This document shows, one piece after another, positions 7,820 through 15,497 of a stretch of 20,652 bases of DNA (its first letter is position 1; every line of letters starts with the position of its first letter). The stretch comes from JBCCCJ01 sp039029315 (GTDB taxonomy: Bacteria > Bacteroidota > Bacteroidia > J057): NCBI GenBank assembly GCA_039029315.1, contig JBCCGK010000157.1, forward strand, positions 1 through 20,652. Reading direction: 5' to 3'. The translations under genes were made by a program, and so were the position numbers. The notes under the pieces were generated by a model. The model was not told where the DNA came from. It made no database searches and saw only the letters and a program-made list of their open reading frames with translations.

Positions 7820-8968
7820 ATGGATTTGAAATATTTACTCTTACTCACACTCCTTGCATTGATCTGTTTCGCCCATACTCAGGCTCAAAGCGGGTACTAT
7901 GTCACCGCTGAGGGCCAACGCTTAGATAAGATCAAACTCCGCAATCAAGGACCAATTGTCAACGCCAAGGAATGCCAACAAATCCTGAGCGAATTTGACA
8001 ATCTGACGCTTCTGCCACAACAGTTAACAGAATATGGCTTCAATATGGCCCATGTCTATCACTCCAAAATGATCATCATTGAAGAGGAACCGACTCAGGT
8101 ATTTCTCCGGTTGTTGGTGGATGGAAACATGCGGTTATTTTATTATTCAAGCAAATGGAGAAAGCGGTTTTTTGTAGAAAATGAAGAAGGAGGCTTGATC
8201 GAAATTGTAGAGTTCGATCCTTCTGATGATTCATATGATTTCAAACAAGCACTCCGAAGCTTGTGTCGTGATTGCGTGCCTGCAGTTGAAGCGGTTGACG
8301 AGGTCAAATTTAGTCAGGCGTCTTTATCGAGATTTGTCGAAAAATTCAATGCTTGTGATGAGCGGCCCTTGCCCAAGCCTCATTATGGGACTTTTGTGGG
8401 ATGGAATCTTTCCACTCTTGTTGCAGGTCATGCTGTCAGTATGCAGATTCTACAAGAAGCAGAATTTTCTTATGATGGCACCTTCACTGTTGGCGGATTT
8501 GTGGACCTCCCAATCCCCGCCCGCAATTTATTTCTTCATGTAGAAGCTTATTATAGTTACTCAGATTTTTGGTATGAGAAAATCACTGAAAATTATGATA
8601 CGGATGTGGTCGTGAACCTCAGCTCCATCAGTCTACCCCTGATGTTGAGATATACTTCTCCCAATAAGAAAATCCGACCTTTTTTCGATGTGGGTCTGAC
8701 CTTTGCTCGTTTTCTCAAAAATAACAGTGGAATCCAGCAATCGGCCTTGCAAAATGGGGATACCTTAAGCACCTATATTATCAATGAAGAACCCATCTTT
8801 GATAATTTTCAGATTAGTGCGGGCATTGGCGGAGGGGTGTTGGTTCAACTCAACAACAAACTGGCAGTTTTTGCAGAAGCTCGTTTTCACAATTTCTCCA
8901 TTTGGGTGCCGACCAAGCAACGATTGTTCAGACGGGAGATCATGTTCCAGGGTGGTCTGAGATTCTGA
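7820..8968 (+). CDS. PorT-like outer-membrane beta-barrel protein
   Basis: The first residues from this ATG, MDLKYLLLLTLLALICFAHTQ, are a clean signal peptide with cleavage near AQ/SG. The frame extends upstream to a TTG at 7784 and an ATG at 7799, but those starts would place extra residues before the signal, so I prefer 7820. The mature protein has an N-terminal domain of about 170 residues containing a CRDC motif. A membrane barrel follows, with alternating hydrophobic and polar strands and a final strand ending GGLRF; terminal Phe is the usual signal for outer-membrane assembly. The barrel resembles the PorT-like family (PF13568), common in Bacteroidota and mostly uncharacterised. The last 29 bases overlap the convergent sirtuin gene. 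Confidence 0.82.
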   Translation: MDLKYLLLLTLLALICFAHTQAQSGYYVTAEGQRLDKIKLRNQGPIVNAKECQQILSEFDNLTLLPQQLTEYGFNMAHVYHSKMIIIEEEPTQVFLRLLVDGNMRLFYYSSKWRKRFFVENEEGGLIEIVEFDPSDDSYDFKQALRSLCRDCVPAVEAVDEVKFSQASLSRFVEKFNACDERPLPKPHYGTFVGWNLSTLVAGHAVSMQILQEAEFSYDGTFTVGGFVDLPIPARNLFLHVEAYYSYSDFWYEKITENYDTDVVVNLSSISLPLMLRYTSPNKKIRPFFDVGLTFARFLKNNSGIQQSALQNGDTLSTYIINEEPIFDNFQISAGIGGGVLVQLNNKLAVFAEARFHNFSIWVPTKQRLFRREIMFQGGLRF

Positions 8969-9788
8969 GGGAAATATGTTGCACAATTTCAGGTAGGATG
9001 GTCCCACTTGAGCCCTGTAGAAAAAACCCATTGCCACTTTTTTCTGCGGAACGTCCAAACACATTCGGGGCGATATTGATATCAATCAGCGGAACCTCTC
9101 GCGATAAGACCACCTCTACTACACGGACAGGAAGGGTCGTTGCACCAGAGGTTCCAATGGTGATCAGCAGTCCTGTCTCCAGTGCTTGTTTCATTGAGCT
9201 TTCGAATCGATAGTAGTCTTCGTCATAATACTCATCAAACCACAATATATGTGGTCGAGTCCAGTCTCCGCAATACGGACAAGTAAGGATTCTTTTTTCC
9301 TCTTCTGTCAGATCAGTCTCCCGACTTTTGTCTCCAATTCCATCGGGAAAGGGAAACAGCTCCCGTGTACATCCTTTGCTACATCTTACATACTCCAGGG
9401 TTCCATGAACCAGATAGGATCGCTCGAGACTATTGCCTGCTCTCAGGTGCAGACCATCGACATTCTGAGTGATGAGTGTGAAGCGGTCTCCAAAGATTTT
9501 TTCCAACTCCACGATCGCCATATGACCGGCATTGGGAGAGGATTGATGGCACACTGTCCTCCGAAATAGATACCACTTCCATACCTCTTCGGGTTGTCGT
9601 CGGAACATATGAAAGGTTCCGATTTCCTGTGGTTGATAATTTGTTGAACCAATCTGCCAATAGCCTTCTTTTCCTCGAAAGGTAGGGATACCGCTCTCGG
9701 CAGAGACACCAGCACCGGTAAGAACCGTAATGGGAAGACCGCTATCATAAAAGGTATTCAGGCAATGTTTGAGTTGGTCAGGCAGCAT
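8940..9788 (-). CDS. cobB: Sir2-family NAD-dependent protein deacylase (SIRT5/CobB-like)
   Basis: All sirtuin landmarks are present. They are the NAD loop GAGVSAESGIPTFRG (25-39), TQNVDGLH (107-114), catalytic His128 in HGTLEY, four zinc cysteines (136, 140, 170, 173), GTSGATTLP (212-220) and the ribose-binding IDIN (235-238). WYLFRR contains Tyr73 and Arg76 in the YxxR spacing that, in SIRT5 and E. coli CobB, binds the acidic acyl group. Desuccinylase or demalonylase activity is therefore likely as well as deacetylation. The length of 282 residues is a little above the usual 230-250. The gene lies 37 bp after the SDR-like gene on the same strand, so the two are probably co-transcribed. Its 3' end runs 29 bp into the convergent barrel gene. 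Confidence 0.95.
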   Translation of the reverse strand: MLPDQLKHCLNTFYDSGLPITVLTGAGVSAESGIPTFRGKEGYWQIGSTNYQPQEIGTFHMFRRQPEEVWKWYLFRRTVCHQSSPNAGHMAIVELEKIFGDRFTLITQNVDGLHLRAGNSLERSYLVHGTLEYVRCSKGCTRELFPFPDGIGDKSRETDLTEEEKRILTCPYCGDWTRPHILWFDEYYDEDYYRFESSMKQALETGLLITIGTSGATTLPVRVVEVVLSREVPLIDINIAPNVFGRSAEKSGNGFFLQGSSGTILPEIVQHISLRISDHPGT

Positions 9789-9825
9789 ACATGGAAATTA
9801 CGCAAGCTCCCTCATAAACTCAAAT

Positions 9826-10545
9826 TCAAGCCTGGCCTCTGGCCCTGTTTTGGTTGATAACCTGATATCCGTATCCAGCAATGGCTTCAGCAGAACAGGT
9901 GGGCGGGGTAAGATCATGCGCCACATGCTCAGGAATAAGTTGGGCTTGCAAGACAAAAGAATTCTCTGATGTACAGAGGGTATGAATCCCGATTTTATCA
10001 CTGGCTGAACTTTTGTTGAGTTCGTGAGAAAATTCCAGTAACAGTGCCTGGGTTTCAGAATACATCTCTTCCAACTCCACAGACATAGTTTCGGGTTTGG
10101 CTATCACATTGAGGATTTCTCCTTCCCCCGTCTTGATCATATCCCTAAAAAAATACTGGTTGATTTCCATCAGAGTAGCAATATTGAAAGGAGAAGCAAC
10201 AGCACTTTCCTCCCACATATCAACATTTCCGGAAGTATCATGAAACTCCAGGACATTGATCAACAAGTCAATTTCACCCGATTTTCCATTGAACTGATTG
10301 TACAACAAGATATCGGTATAAATATTCTCGGCTGAATCGGGAAAAGACAATTTCTCTTCGCTGACGTATACATCGAATTCCGAAGGATCAGAAGAAGAGA
10401 CTTGTCCAAGTTCCTTTCGAATGGCAAGCAAATCATCTTCACGTTCATCGATTAACATCAGATTTTTCCAATCTTTTGCAGCCAATTTGGCGAATTCCCG
10501 CCCTATGCCACTCATTCCTCCGATGATGAGTGCTTTTTTGTCCAT
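9826..10545 (-). CDS. SDR-fold protein lacking catalytic residues (probable pseudoenzyme)
   Basis: The protein has a Rossmann start, ALIIGGMSGIGREFA, matching the TGxxxGIG dinucleotide loop of short-chain dehydrogenases (residues 5-19 from this start). An acidic residue follows strand 2 (LIDE), so NAD rather than NADP would be expected. The rest of the active site is lost. LINVLEF replaces the NNAG motif, ILNVIAKPE lacks the catalytic serine, and the usual YxxxK reads YSETQ. It therefore probably binds a nucleotide or partner rather than catalysing a redox reaction. An upstream ATG at 10563 is in frame, but AGGAG at 10555-10559 stands 9 bases before the ATG at 10545, so I choose the latter (239 residues). 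It precedes the sirtuin gene in an apparent operon; a link through NAD is tempting but is an inference. Confidence 0.8.
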   Translation of the reverse strand: MDKKALIIGGMSGIGREFAKLAAKDWKNLMLIDEREDDLLAIRKELGQVSSSDPSEFDVYVSEEKLSFPDSAENIYTDILLYNQFNGKSGEIDLLINVLEFHDTSGNVDMWEESAVASPFNIATLMEINQYFFRDMIKTGEGEILNVIAKPETMSVELEEMYSETQALLLEFSHELNKSSASDKIGIHTLCTSENSFVLQAQLIPEHVAHDLTPPTCSAEAIAGYGYQVINQNRARGQA

Positions 10546-10554
10546 ACAATTAAA

Positions 10555-10559
10555 CTCCT
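10555..10559 (-). promoter_or_regulatory. Shine-Dalgarno-like AGGAG deciding the SDR-like gene start
   Basis: AGGAG on the minus strand is followed by 9 bases and then ATG at 10545. Almost no other gene here shows such a site, as expected for Bacteroidota. It lies inside the reading frame extended from the ATG at 10563, so it argues for the internal start. Confidence 0.5.
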
Positions 10560-10742
10560 GCATAACAGTTACATAGCCTTACATCCTATCAAACTTTTAT
10601 TAAGACGGGAAGATGTCATAAAGGTCACCGTATCAGTCTCTCTAATTGTAAGAAAAAATATGAGATTGGCTGTTGAATATCCCTATAAAGGCTCTAATTT
10701 TGGCAGAAATAAAATGTTAGTCTTGATAAAAATACTACCTTC

Positions 10743-12425
10743 ATGAACCATAAACCTACCTGGGAACATCCCTACGCTTCTCCAGAGATTTATCAAAAAA
10801 GAGTTGCCTATTTCAGCATGGAATTTGGCATCGATCATATTTTCAAAATCTATTCCGGTGGCCTCGGATATCTGGCAGGGTCTCACATGAGAAGTGCCTA
10901 TGATTTGAAACAGAATATGATTGGTATAGGCATGCTGTGGAAATATGGCTATTACGACCAAATGCGAGATGCCAATAGCGATATGAAGGTCTTGTGGCGA
11001 GAACGGTACTATACCTTTCTTCAAAAAACAGATCTCCTGATCCCAATCAATATCCACGGCAAGACTGTCAAGGTTCAGCCCTGGTACTTATCACCGGAGG
11101 TATTTGGCACGATTCCAATGTATTTTCTCACCACAGATATCGAAGGAGAAAATGACTATCTCTCTCAAACGATCACGCATCGCCTCTATGACAACAATGC
11201 ACCTGCCAGAATCGCCCAAAGTATGGTATTGGGAATCGGCGGGATCAAGTTGGTAGAAGCATTGGGAGGAGCGGACATCTATCATATGAATGAAGCCCAT
11301 GCCTTGCCATTGGCCTTCCACCTTTACCAAAAAGAAGGCAATGTCGATAAGGTACGGGAGCAAGTCGTGTTTACTACCCATACTCCAGAACGAGCAGGAA
11401 ATGAAGAGCGGAACATTCATCTGTTGAACAAAATGGGATTTTTTAGCGGCGTCCCTGTCGAAGAAGTCCGAGACATAACAGATACCCAGGGGGACAGTTT
11501 TGGATATACTCCGGCAGCACTGTCTCTCTCCAAAATCGCCAATGGGGTCTCCCAACTTCATGCAGAGGTATCCAATGATATGTGGGCAGGAGTAAAAAAA
11601 CGTCCGTCGATCATCGGCATTACCAATGCGCAGAATCAAAAATACTGGCAGGATGCAGACATGAAAGCTGCGCTGGAGGCAGATGATGATGAGGCCCTAT
11701 GGGCACGAAAAAGGGAGTTGAAAGAGGATCTCTTCCGCTTTGTTGCGGATCAGACGGGCAATCTGCTTGATCCTGATGCCTTGACCATCGTATGGGCCCG
11801 TCGATTCGCAGCCTACAAGCGCGCAGACCTTATCATGCGCAATCTGTCAGCCTTTTACGAGCTCATTAGCCAGACCAACTATCCGGTGCAGATCATCTGG
11901 GCAGGCAAACCTTATCCGCTGGATGATTATGCTGTGGATCTCTTCAACCGCCTTCGACAAATGACCCATCTCAGCAAAACTGCTACCATTGTTTCTGGCT
12001 ATGAGATGGACCTCTCTGCCCTCCTCAAAAAAGGATCAGATGTATGGCTCAATACGCCTCGACGTCCCAGAGAAGCCTCTGGCACGAGTGGCATGACAGC
12101 TGCAATGAATGGCTCTGTCAACCTGACTGTCAATGATGGCTGGATTCCTGAATTCGGAAAGCACGGCCATAACTCATTTGTCATTCCCGAGGCAGACCTC
12201 TCACAGCCTGTTGAGGTGCAGGATGATCACGATTATGAGCATCTGATGCAAATTCTCAATGAAGAACTGTTGCCAACCTATTATGACAACCGAAAAGAAT
12301 GGATGCGAATTGTCAAAAATGGCATGAAAGAGGTCGTTCCATTCTTTGATTCGAATAGAATGGCAGATGAATATTATACGCGTCTGTTCAACTATTCACC
12401 TGTTCCTGTCCTAAATGGGGCCTAG
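10743..12425 (+). CDS. Short GT35 alpha-glucan phosphorylase homologue (GlgP/MalP-like) lacking the PLP lysine
   Basis: This 560-residue protein follows the short alpha-glucan phosphorylase family (TIGR02094) throughout. Matching blocks are VAYFSMEFGI then IYSGGLGYLAGSHMRSA (21-52), YHMNEAHA (180-187), FTTHTPERAG (210-219), LHAEVSNDMW (272-281), WARRFAAYKR (351-360; Arg354 and Lys359 match the phosphate contacts of muscle phosphorylase), IIWAGKPYP and VWLNTPRRPREASGTSGM (434-451). In known phosphorylases the next residue is the lysine that binds pyridoxal phosphate. Here it is Thr452, codon ACA at 12096-12098. The N-terminal DUF3417 region of many relatives is also absent. Either it is an unusual PLP-independent glucan transferase, or it has lost phosphorolysis; the rest of the site is well kept, which argues against simple decay. 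It overlaps the convergent HD gene by 15 bp. Confidence 0.9.
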   Translation: MNHKPTWEHPYASPEIYQKRVAYFSMEFGIDHIFKIYSGGLGYLAGSHMRSAYDLKQNMIGIGMLWKYGYYDQMRDANSDMKVLWRERYYTFLQKTDLLIPINIHGKTVKVQPWYLSPEVFGTIPMYFLTTDIEGENDYLSQTITHRLYDNNAPARIAQSMVLGIGGIKLVEALGGADIYHMNEAHALPLAFHLYQKEGNVDKVREQVVFTTHTPERAGNEERNIHLLNKMGFFSGVPVEEVRDITDTQGDSFGYTPAALSLSKIANGVSQLHAEVSNDMWAGVKKRPSIIGITNAQNQKYWQDADMKAALEADDDEALWARKRELKEDLFRFVADQTGNLLDPDALTIVWARRFAAYKRADLIMRNLSAFYELISQTNYPVQIIWAGKPYPLDDYAVDLFNRLRQMTHLSKTATIVSGYEMDLSALLKKGSDVWLNTPRRPREASGTSGMTAAMNGSVNLTVNDGWIPEFGKHGHNSFVIPEADLSQPVEVQDDHDYEHLMQILNEELLPTYYDNRKEWMRIVKNGMKEVVPFFDSNRMADEYYTRLFNYSPVPVLNGA

Positions 12426-12959
12426 GGTCAGCTCGTCCTGATATTGATTCAGAATGGAAATAATAAAGGCGATGTGCTCGTTGGGATCTACTCCCAGCAG
12501 TTCAACGCCTTTTTCAATTTCGTCTCGCTCTACTTTGGCGGCAAATTTTTTGTCTTTGAGTTTCTTTCTCACAGATTTTGGCTTCATGCCTTCTATGCGC
12601 GTTGGTCGCACCAAGGCCACTGCGATAATGAAGCCTGTCAACTCATCACATGCCAGCAAGGCTTTATCCAGGGTCGTATCATAAGAGACGCCCCATTTGG
12701 TATAGTGTGCTGAGATTGCATGGGCGATCTTCTCCTCTCCAGCTTCCCGTAGCTGATCGACAATCACCTGAGGATGTTGGTCTGGGTATTGCTCATAATC
12801 AGCATCGTGCAGGAGACCAGCAATGGCCCATTCTTCAGGATCTTCGCCATACTTCTCAGCATAATGACGCATCACCAAAGAGATACTCAGACAATGACGT
12901 CGCAGGCTGGGACTTTGCACCATGCGATGCAAGATATCTGTAGCTTCAGCAAAGGTCAT
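12411..12959 (-). CDS. HD-domain predicted phosphohydrolase
   Basis: This 182-residue cytoplasmic protein carries an HD metal-dependent phosphohydrolase domain. His22 (in RRHCLSIS), the His51-Asp52 pair in GLLHDADYE, and Asp105 in ACDELTGF give the H...HD...D metal set. The C-terminal part (about 117-182) is a charged helical extension. Family members hydrolyse nucleotides or other phosphate esters; the substrate here is unknown. The start codon overlaps the stop of the upstream DUF3467 gene as ATGA, which suggests translational coupling. The 3' end overlaps the convergent phosphorylase homologue by 15 bp. Confidence 0.88.
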   Translation of the reverse strand: MTFAEATDILHRMVQSPSLRRHCLSISLVMRHYAEKYGEDPEEWAIAGLLHDADYEQYPDQHPQVIVDQLREAGEEKIAHAISAHYTKWGVSYDTTLDKALLACDELTGFIIAVALVRPTRIEGMKPKSVRKKLKDKKFAAKVERDEIEKGVELLGVDPNEHIAFIISILNQYQDELTLGPI

Positions 12960-13276
12960 GCAAATCCAGTTGTGCCACCAAAGTTTGGCGGAATTTGAAT
13001 TTCTTTTTCAGCAACCCGCACTTCTCCATGTACCCGTTCATACTTATCCAGGTTTTCCTTCATGGCCAGCATCAGGCGTTTGGTATTTTGGGGAGTCATG
13101 ATGACACGTGCCCGAACTTCTGCCTTGGGCGTTCCGGGAATCACTTGAATAAAATCCAGGACGAATTCTGAGTGGGAATGAGAAACGACAGCCAAATTGC
13201 TATACACACCTTTGGCAAGGTCTCCCGGTAGTTCGATATTCAGCTGGTTAGGGTTGGTCTTTTTTTGTTCTTCCAT
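12956..13276 (-). CDS. DUF3467 family protein
   Basis: This 106-residue soluble protein matches DUF3467. The typical pattern is a conserved strand YSNLAVVSHSHSEFVLDFIQ (25-44), then PGTPKAEVRARVIMTP (47-62), and a helix with KRLMLAMKENLDKYE (66-80). The family is short, common in Bacteroidota and other bacteria, and of unknown function. The gene shares an ATGA overlap (12956-12959) with the HD gene downstream, so the two proteins are probably made together. It starts 122 bp after the end of the barrel gene on the same strand, so readthrough from upstream is possible. Confidence 0.9.
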   Translation of the reverse strand: MEEQKKTNPNQLNIELPGDLAKGVYSNLAVVSHSHSEFVLDFIQVIPGTPKAEVRARVIMTPQNTKRLMLAMKENLDKYERVHGEVRVAEKEIQIPPNFGGTTGFA

Positions 13277-13398
13277 TTGAGGGGGCTACAAATTAGTGAT
13301 ATATCTGATTCAGGAAATCTCCACAATGATCCAAAACAGTTCCATGTCTTTGTGTTGACGTACATGAAGCAGAGAATGCACGAAAGTACGAAAATCCC

Positions 13399-15474
13399 CT
13401 ATTTCCTCAATAGCACATTTGCCTGGAGTTTGACAAAGGGTCGAAAGTGAAATTGATGATTGGTGAGGACTTCTTCCCGATAGTTGGCCGAAAGTGTGGT
13501 AAAACTCTCAATTTCTTTGAAGACAAAATCCTGGGACTGAATTTGCCACCACACAGAGAATTCCAGCGAGCCAGGTCTCCGATGGATAAATCGGAGGCCT
13601 GTCACCGGCCCCGTTTGATGGTTGCGAATGTGCAGATTGATCGGGGTAAGGATATTCTGTAAGCTGATCATGGAGGTATTGAGATGTCGAATCTGACTGA
13701 AGTGTTTGTATCCCAGATCGAGCTGTAGCCTTGCAGATTCCCATTTGGTGGGCCACTGCCAGTGATTCAGTTGTTCTGCTATATAGGTGAATGTCGTATC
13801 CAGTGGAGATTCTGCAAAGGCTTCCCAGTTGAGATATGACACATGCAGTTCTCTTCTATACAGGTTCAACTCCATATCCAGATTGGGCTTGGGTCGGTAC
13901 TTGAGATTGAGACGGCTTTCCATGTTGCGGGTAGACCGATTGGTGAAGTTTCGATCTTCAAAATCCTTCACATGGTAGGTCACATACACCAGCTGTTCTC
14001 CTTTCATACTCAATTGGTCCAGAATGTCCCAGCGATAGGAGAAATCCAGACGGAGAGAGCGTTGTGTATAATTATCCTGGCTTCGCTCGCGCAAGAGGAA
14101 AGCATATTGACGCACACTACTGATCAGTTTGTATCGAGTCGAAAAGCGCCTGGACCAGCTGGCTCGCCACTCGGTACTAAGACCATAACTCAGTTCATCA
14201 TGATCATCAAAGTTCTCTTCTGAGGGCGAATCATATTGCACATAGCGGTTGGAGCCGATCAGGGCCAAAGAATGCTTGGGGGCGAGCTGGTGCCGAACTG
14301 TCAATTCCAGACGGTTGAGTCGCCGAAAATAATCTTTTTGACTTTCTCTTTCCCGAAGTCGATCATACTCTCTAGGTATCAAGCCTTTCGAATTTTCCAA
14401 CTCATAAGCGCGACCCAGATTCTGGTATTCATAACTGAAGAGTCCTTTTGTCTTGGGGGTGGAAAATGACAATTTTTGTTTGGTATAAAACTCAACCTGA
14501 TTGAAGAGGAGATCATTGAACTCCACCACATTTCCTTTCAGCACATCATAATCGAAGGCTCTACGAATAAAACTGGCTTGATTGTGTGATTCCCAGAACA
14601 CTGCTGGCAGAATCCGATATTGCAATCCCACATTTCCCTCAATGGTATCTGACTTGATCCGTTCGATAGATTGACTTTTGTAATCATCCATCTCATTACT
14701 GCCGCCATGTAAGCCAAGGACCAGACCAGCATCCTTGCTGAAGGACTTGGACCATTCTGTTCGGAAATTGATGTTGCGCTGGTGTCTGGGAGATATATAT
14801 TTGGTGCGGGCAAGTAGGCGGGTTTCCATCAGCAATCCATCCCCAAAATCATATCTGCTTCTCAACAATAAGGCAGGAGTTACTCCCTGGTCCAGAATCT
14901 GGGTTCGATAATCCCAGCTATACCCTATCAGAGGCGTTAGGCTGAGGTGCTTCCAGGGTTGGTATTTGACTCCTGCATAGAGGCTATATCGTTGATTGCG
15001 TGTATTCCAAAACTGATCACTCTCCAGCCAGGACGCCAATTCCAGTTTGGGCCCTAGTTCATAATACTGCCTGACATTGGTCCGCACATAAAATTGCACA
15101 ATAGGGGCTGTCCTACGTCTGGTGTTGATGATATTGTCAACATACACATCCGTTTCCAGCCTATACTTGCCCTTCTGAATACGATAGGCCAGATTCAGTT
15201 GTGTACTGAATGTAAAGTTGTTTTGCCTGTTGAAAGACAGCTGTATGGCAGATTCTGGTTCTTGTAGCAATTGGAGTTGGGCAACAGCAGGAAAACATAG
15301 GAAAATTCCTAGCAGGACGAAGATCGATCGTAGGCATTCAACTGCTCTCACAAAGGAAAGGTAGACAATTTTTGGGAGGTGTGGGAGGGAAAAATGAGGG
15401 GATCGGAAGAAAACAGAGACGGGCAGAAAGTAGCACGGAATCCAATTGTGCCATCTTTCTACCCGTCTATCCAA
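13399..15474 (-). CDS. Large predicted outer-membrane beta-barrel, unknown family
   Basis: The 691-residue frame contains a signal sequence, SIFVLLGIFLCFPAVAQ, at residues 50-66. About 625 residues of alternating polar and hydrophobic strands follow, rich in Tyr, Arg, Phe and Trp, which is the composition of an outer-membrane barrel with many strands. I recognise no family, TonB box, plug domain or terminal Phe. The ATG at 15474 would put 49 residues before the signal; a GTG at 15351 (Val42) gives a normal signal peptide and may be the real start. The frame begins 23 bp after the stop of the 746-residue lipoprotein gene on the same strand, which suggests an operon and possibly a complex. Confidence is high that it is coding, low for function. 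Confidence 0.75.
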   Translation of the reverse strand: MDRRVERWHNWIPCYFLPVSVFFRSPHFSLPHLPKIVYLSFVRAVECLRSIFVLLGIFLCFPAVAQLQLLQEPESAIQLSFNRQNNFTFSTQLNLAYRIQKGKYRLETDVYVDNIINTRRRTAPIVQFYVRTNVRQYYELGPKLELASWLESDQFWNTRNQRYSLYAGVKYQPWKHLSLTPLIGYSWDYRTQILDQGVTPALLLRSRYDFGDGLLMETRLLARTKYISPRHQRNINFRTEWSKSFSKDAGLVLGLHGGSNEMDDYKSQSIERIKSDTIEGNVGLQYRILPAVFWESHNQASFIRRAFDYDVLKGNVVEFNDLLFNQVEFYTKQKLSFSTPKTKGLFSYEYQNLGRAYELENSKGLIPREYDRLRERESQKDYFRRLNRLELTVRHQLAPKHSLALIGSNRYVQYDSPSEENFDDHDELSYGLSTEWRASWSRRFSTRYKLISSVRQYAFLLRERSQDNYTQRSLRLDFSYRWDILDQLSMKGEQLVYVTYHVKDFEDRNFTNRSTRNMESRLNLKYRPKPNLDMELNLYRRELHVSYLNWEAFAESPLDTTFTYIAEQLNHWQWPTKWESARLQLDLGYKHFSQIRHLNTSMISLQNILTPINLHIRNHQTGPVTGLRFIHRRPGSLEFSVWWQIQSQDFVFKEIESFTTLSANYREEVLTNHQFHFRPFVKLQANVLLRK

Positions 15475-15497
15475 TGATTCCTGTTCAGAAGCCTTCT

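Noticed and set aside
10699..10725. TTTG ... TAGTCTTG before the phosphorylase homologue
   Set aside because: It resembles a Bacteroidota promoter, but the spacing is only 15 bases against about 19-21 expected, with one mismatch in the -7 box.
11091..11639. 182-residue minus-strand frame inside the phosphorylase homologue
   Set aside because: The opposite strand carries continuous family motifs; this frame has none.
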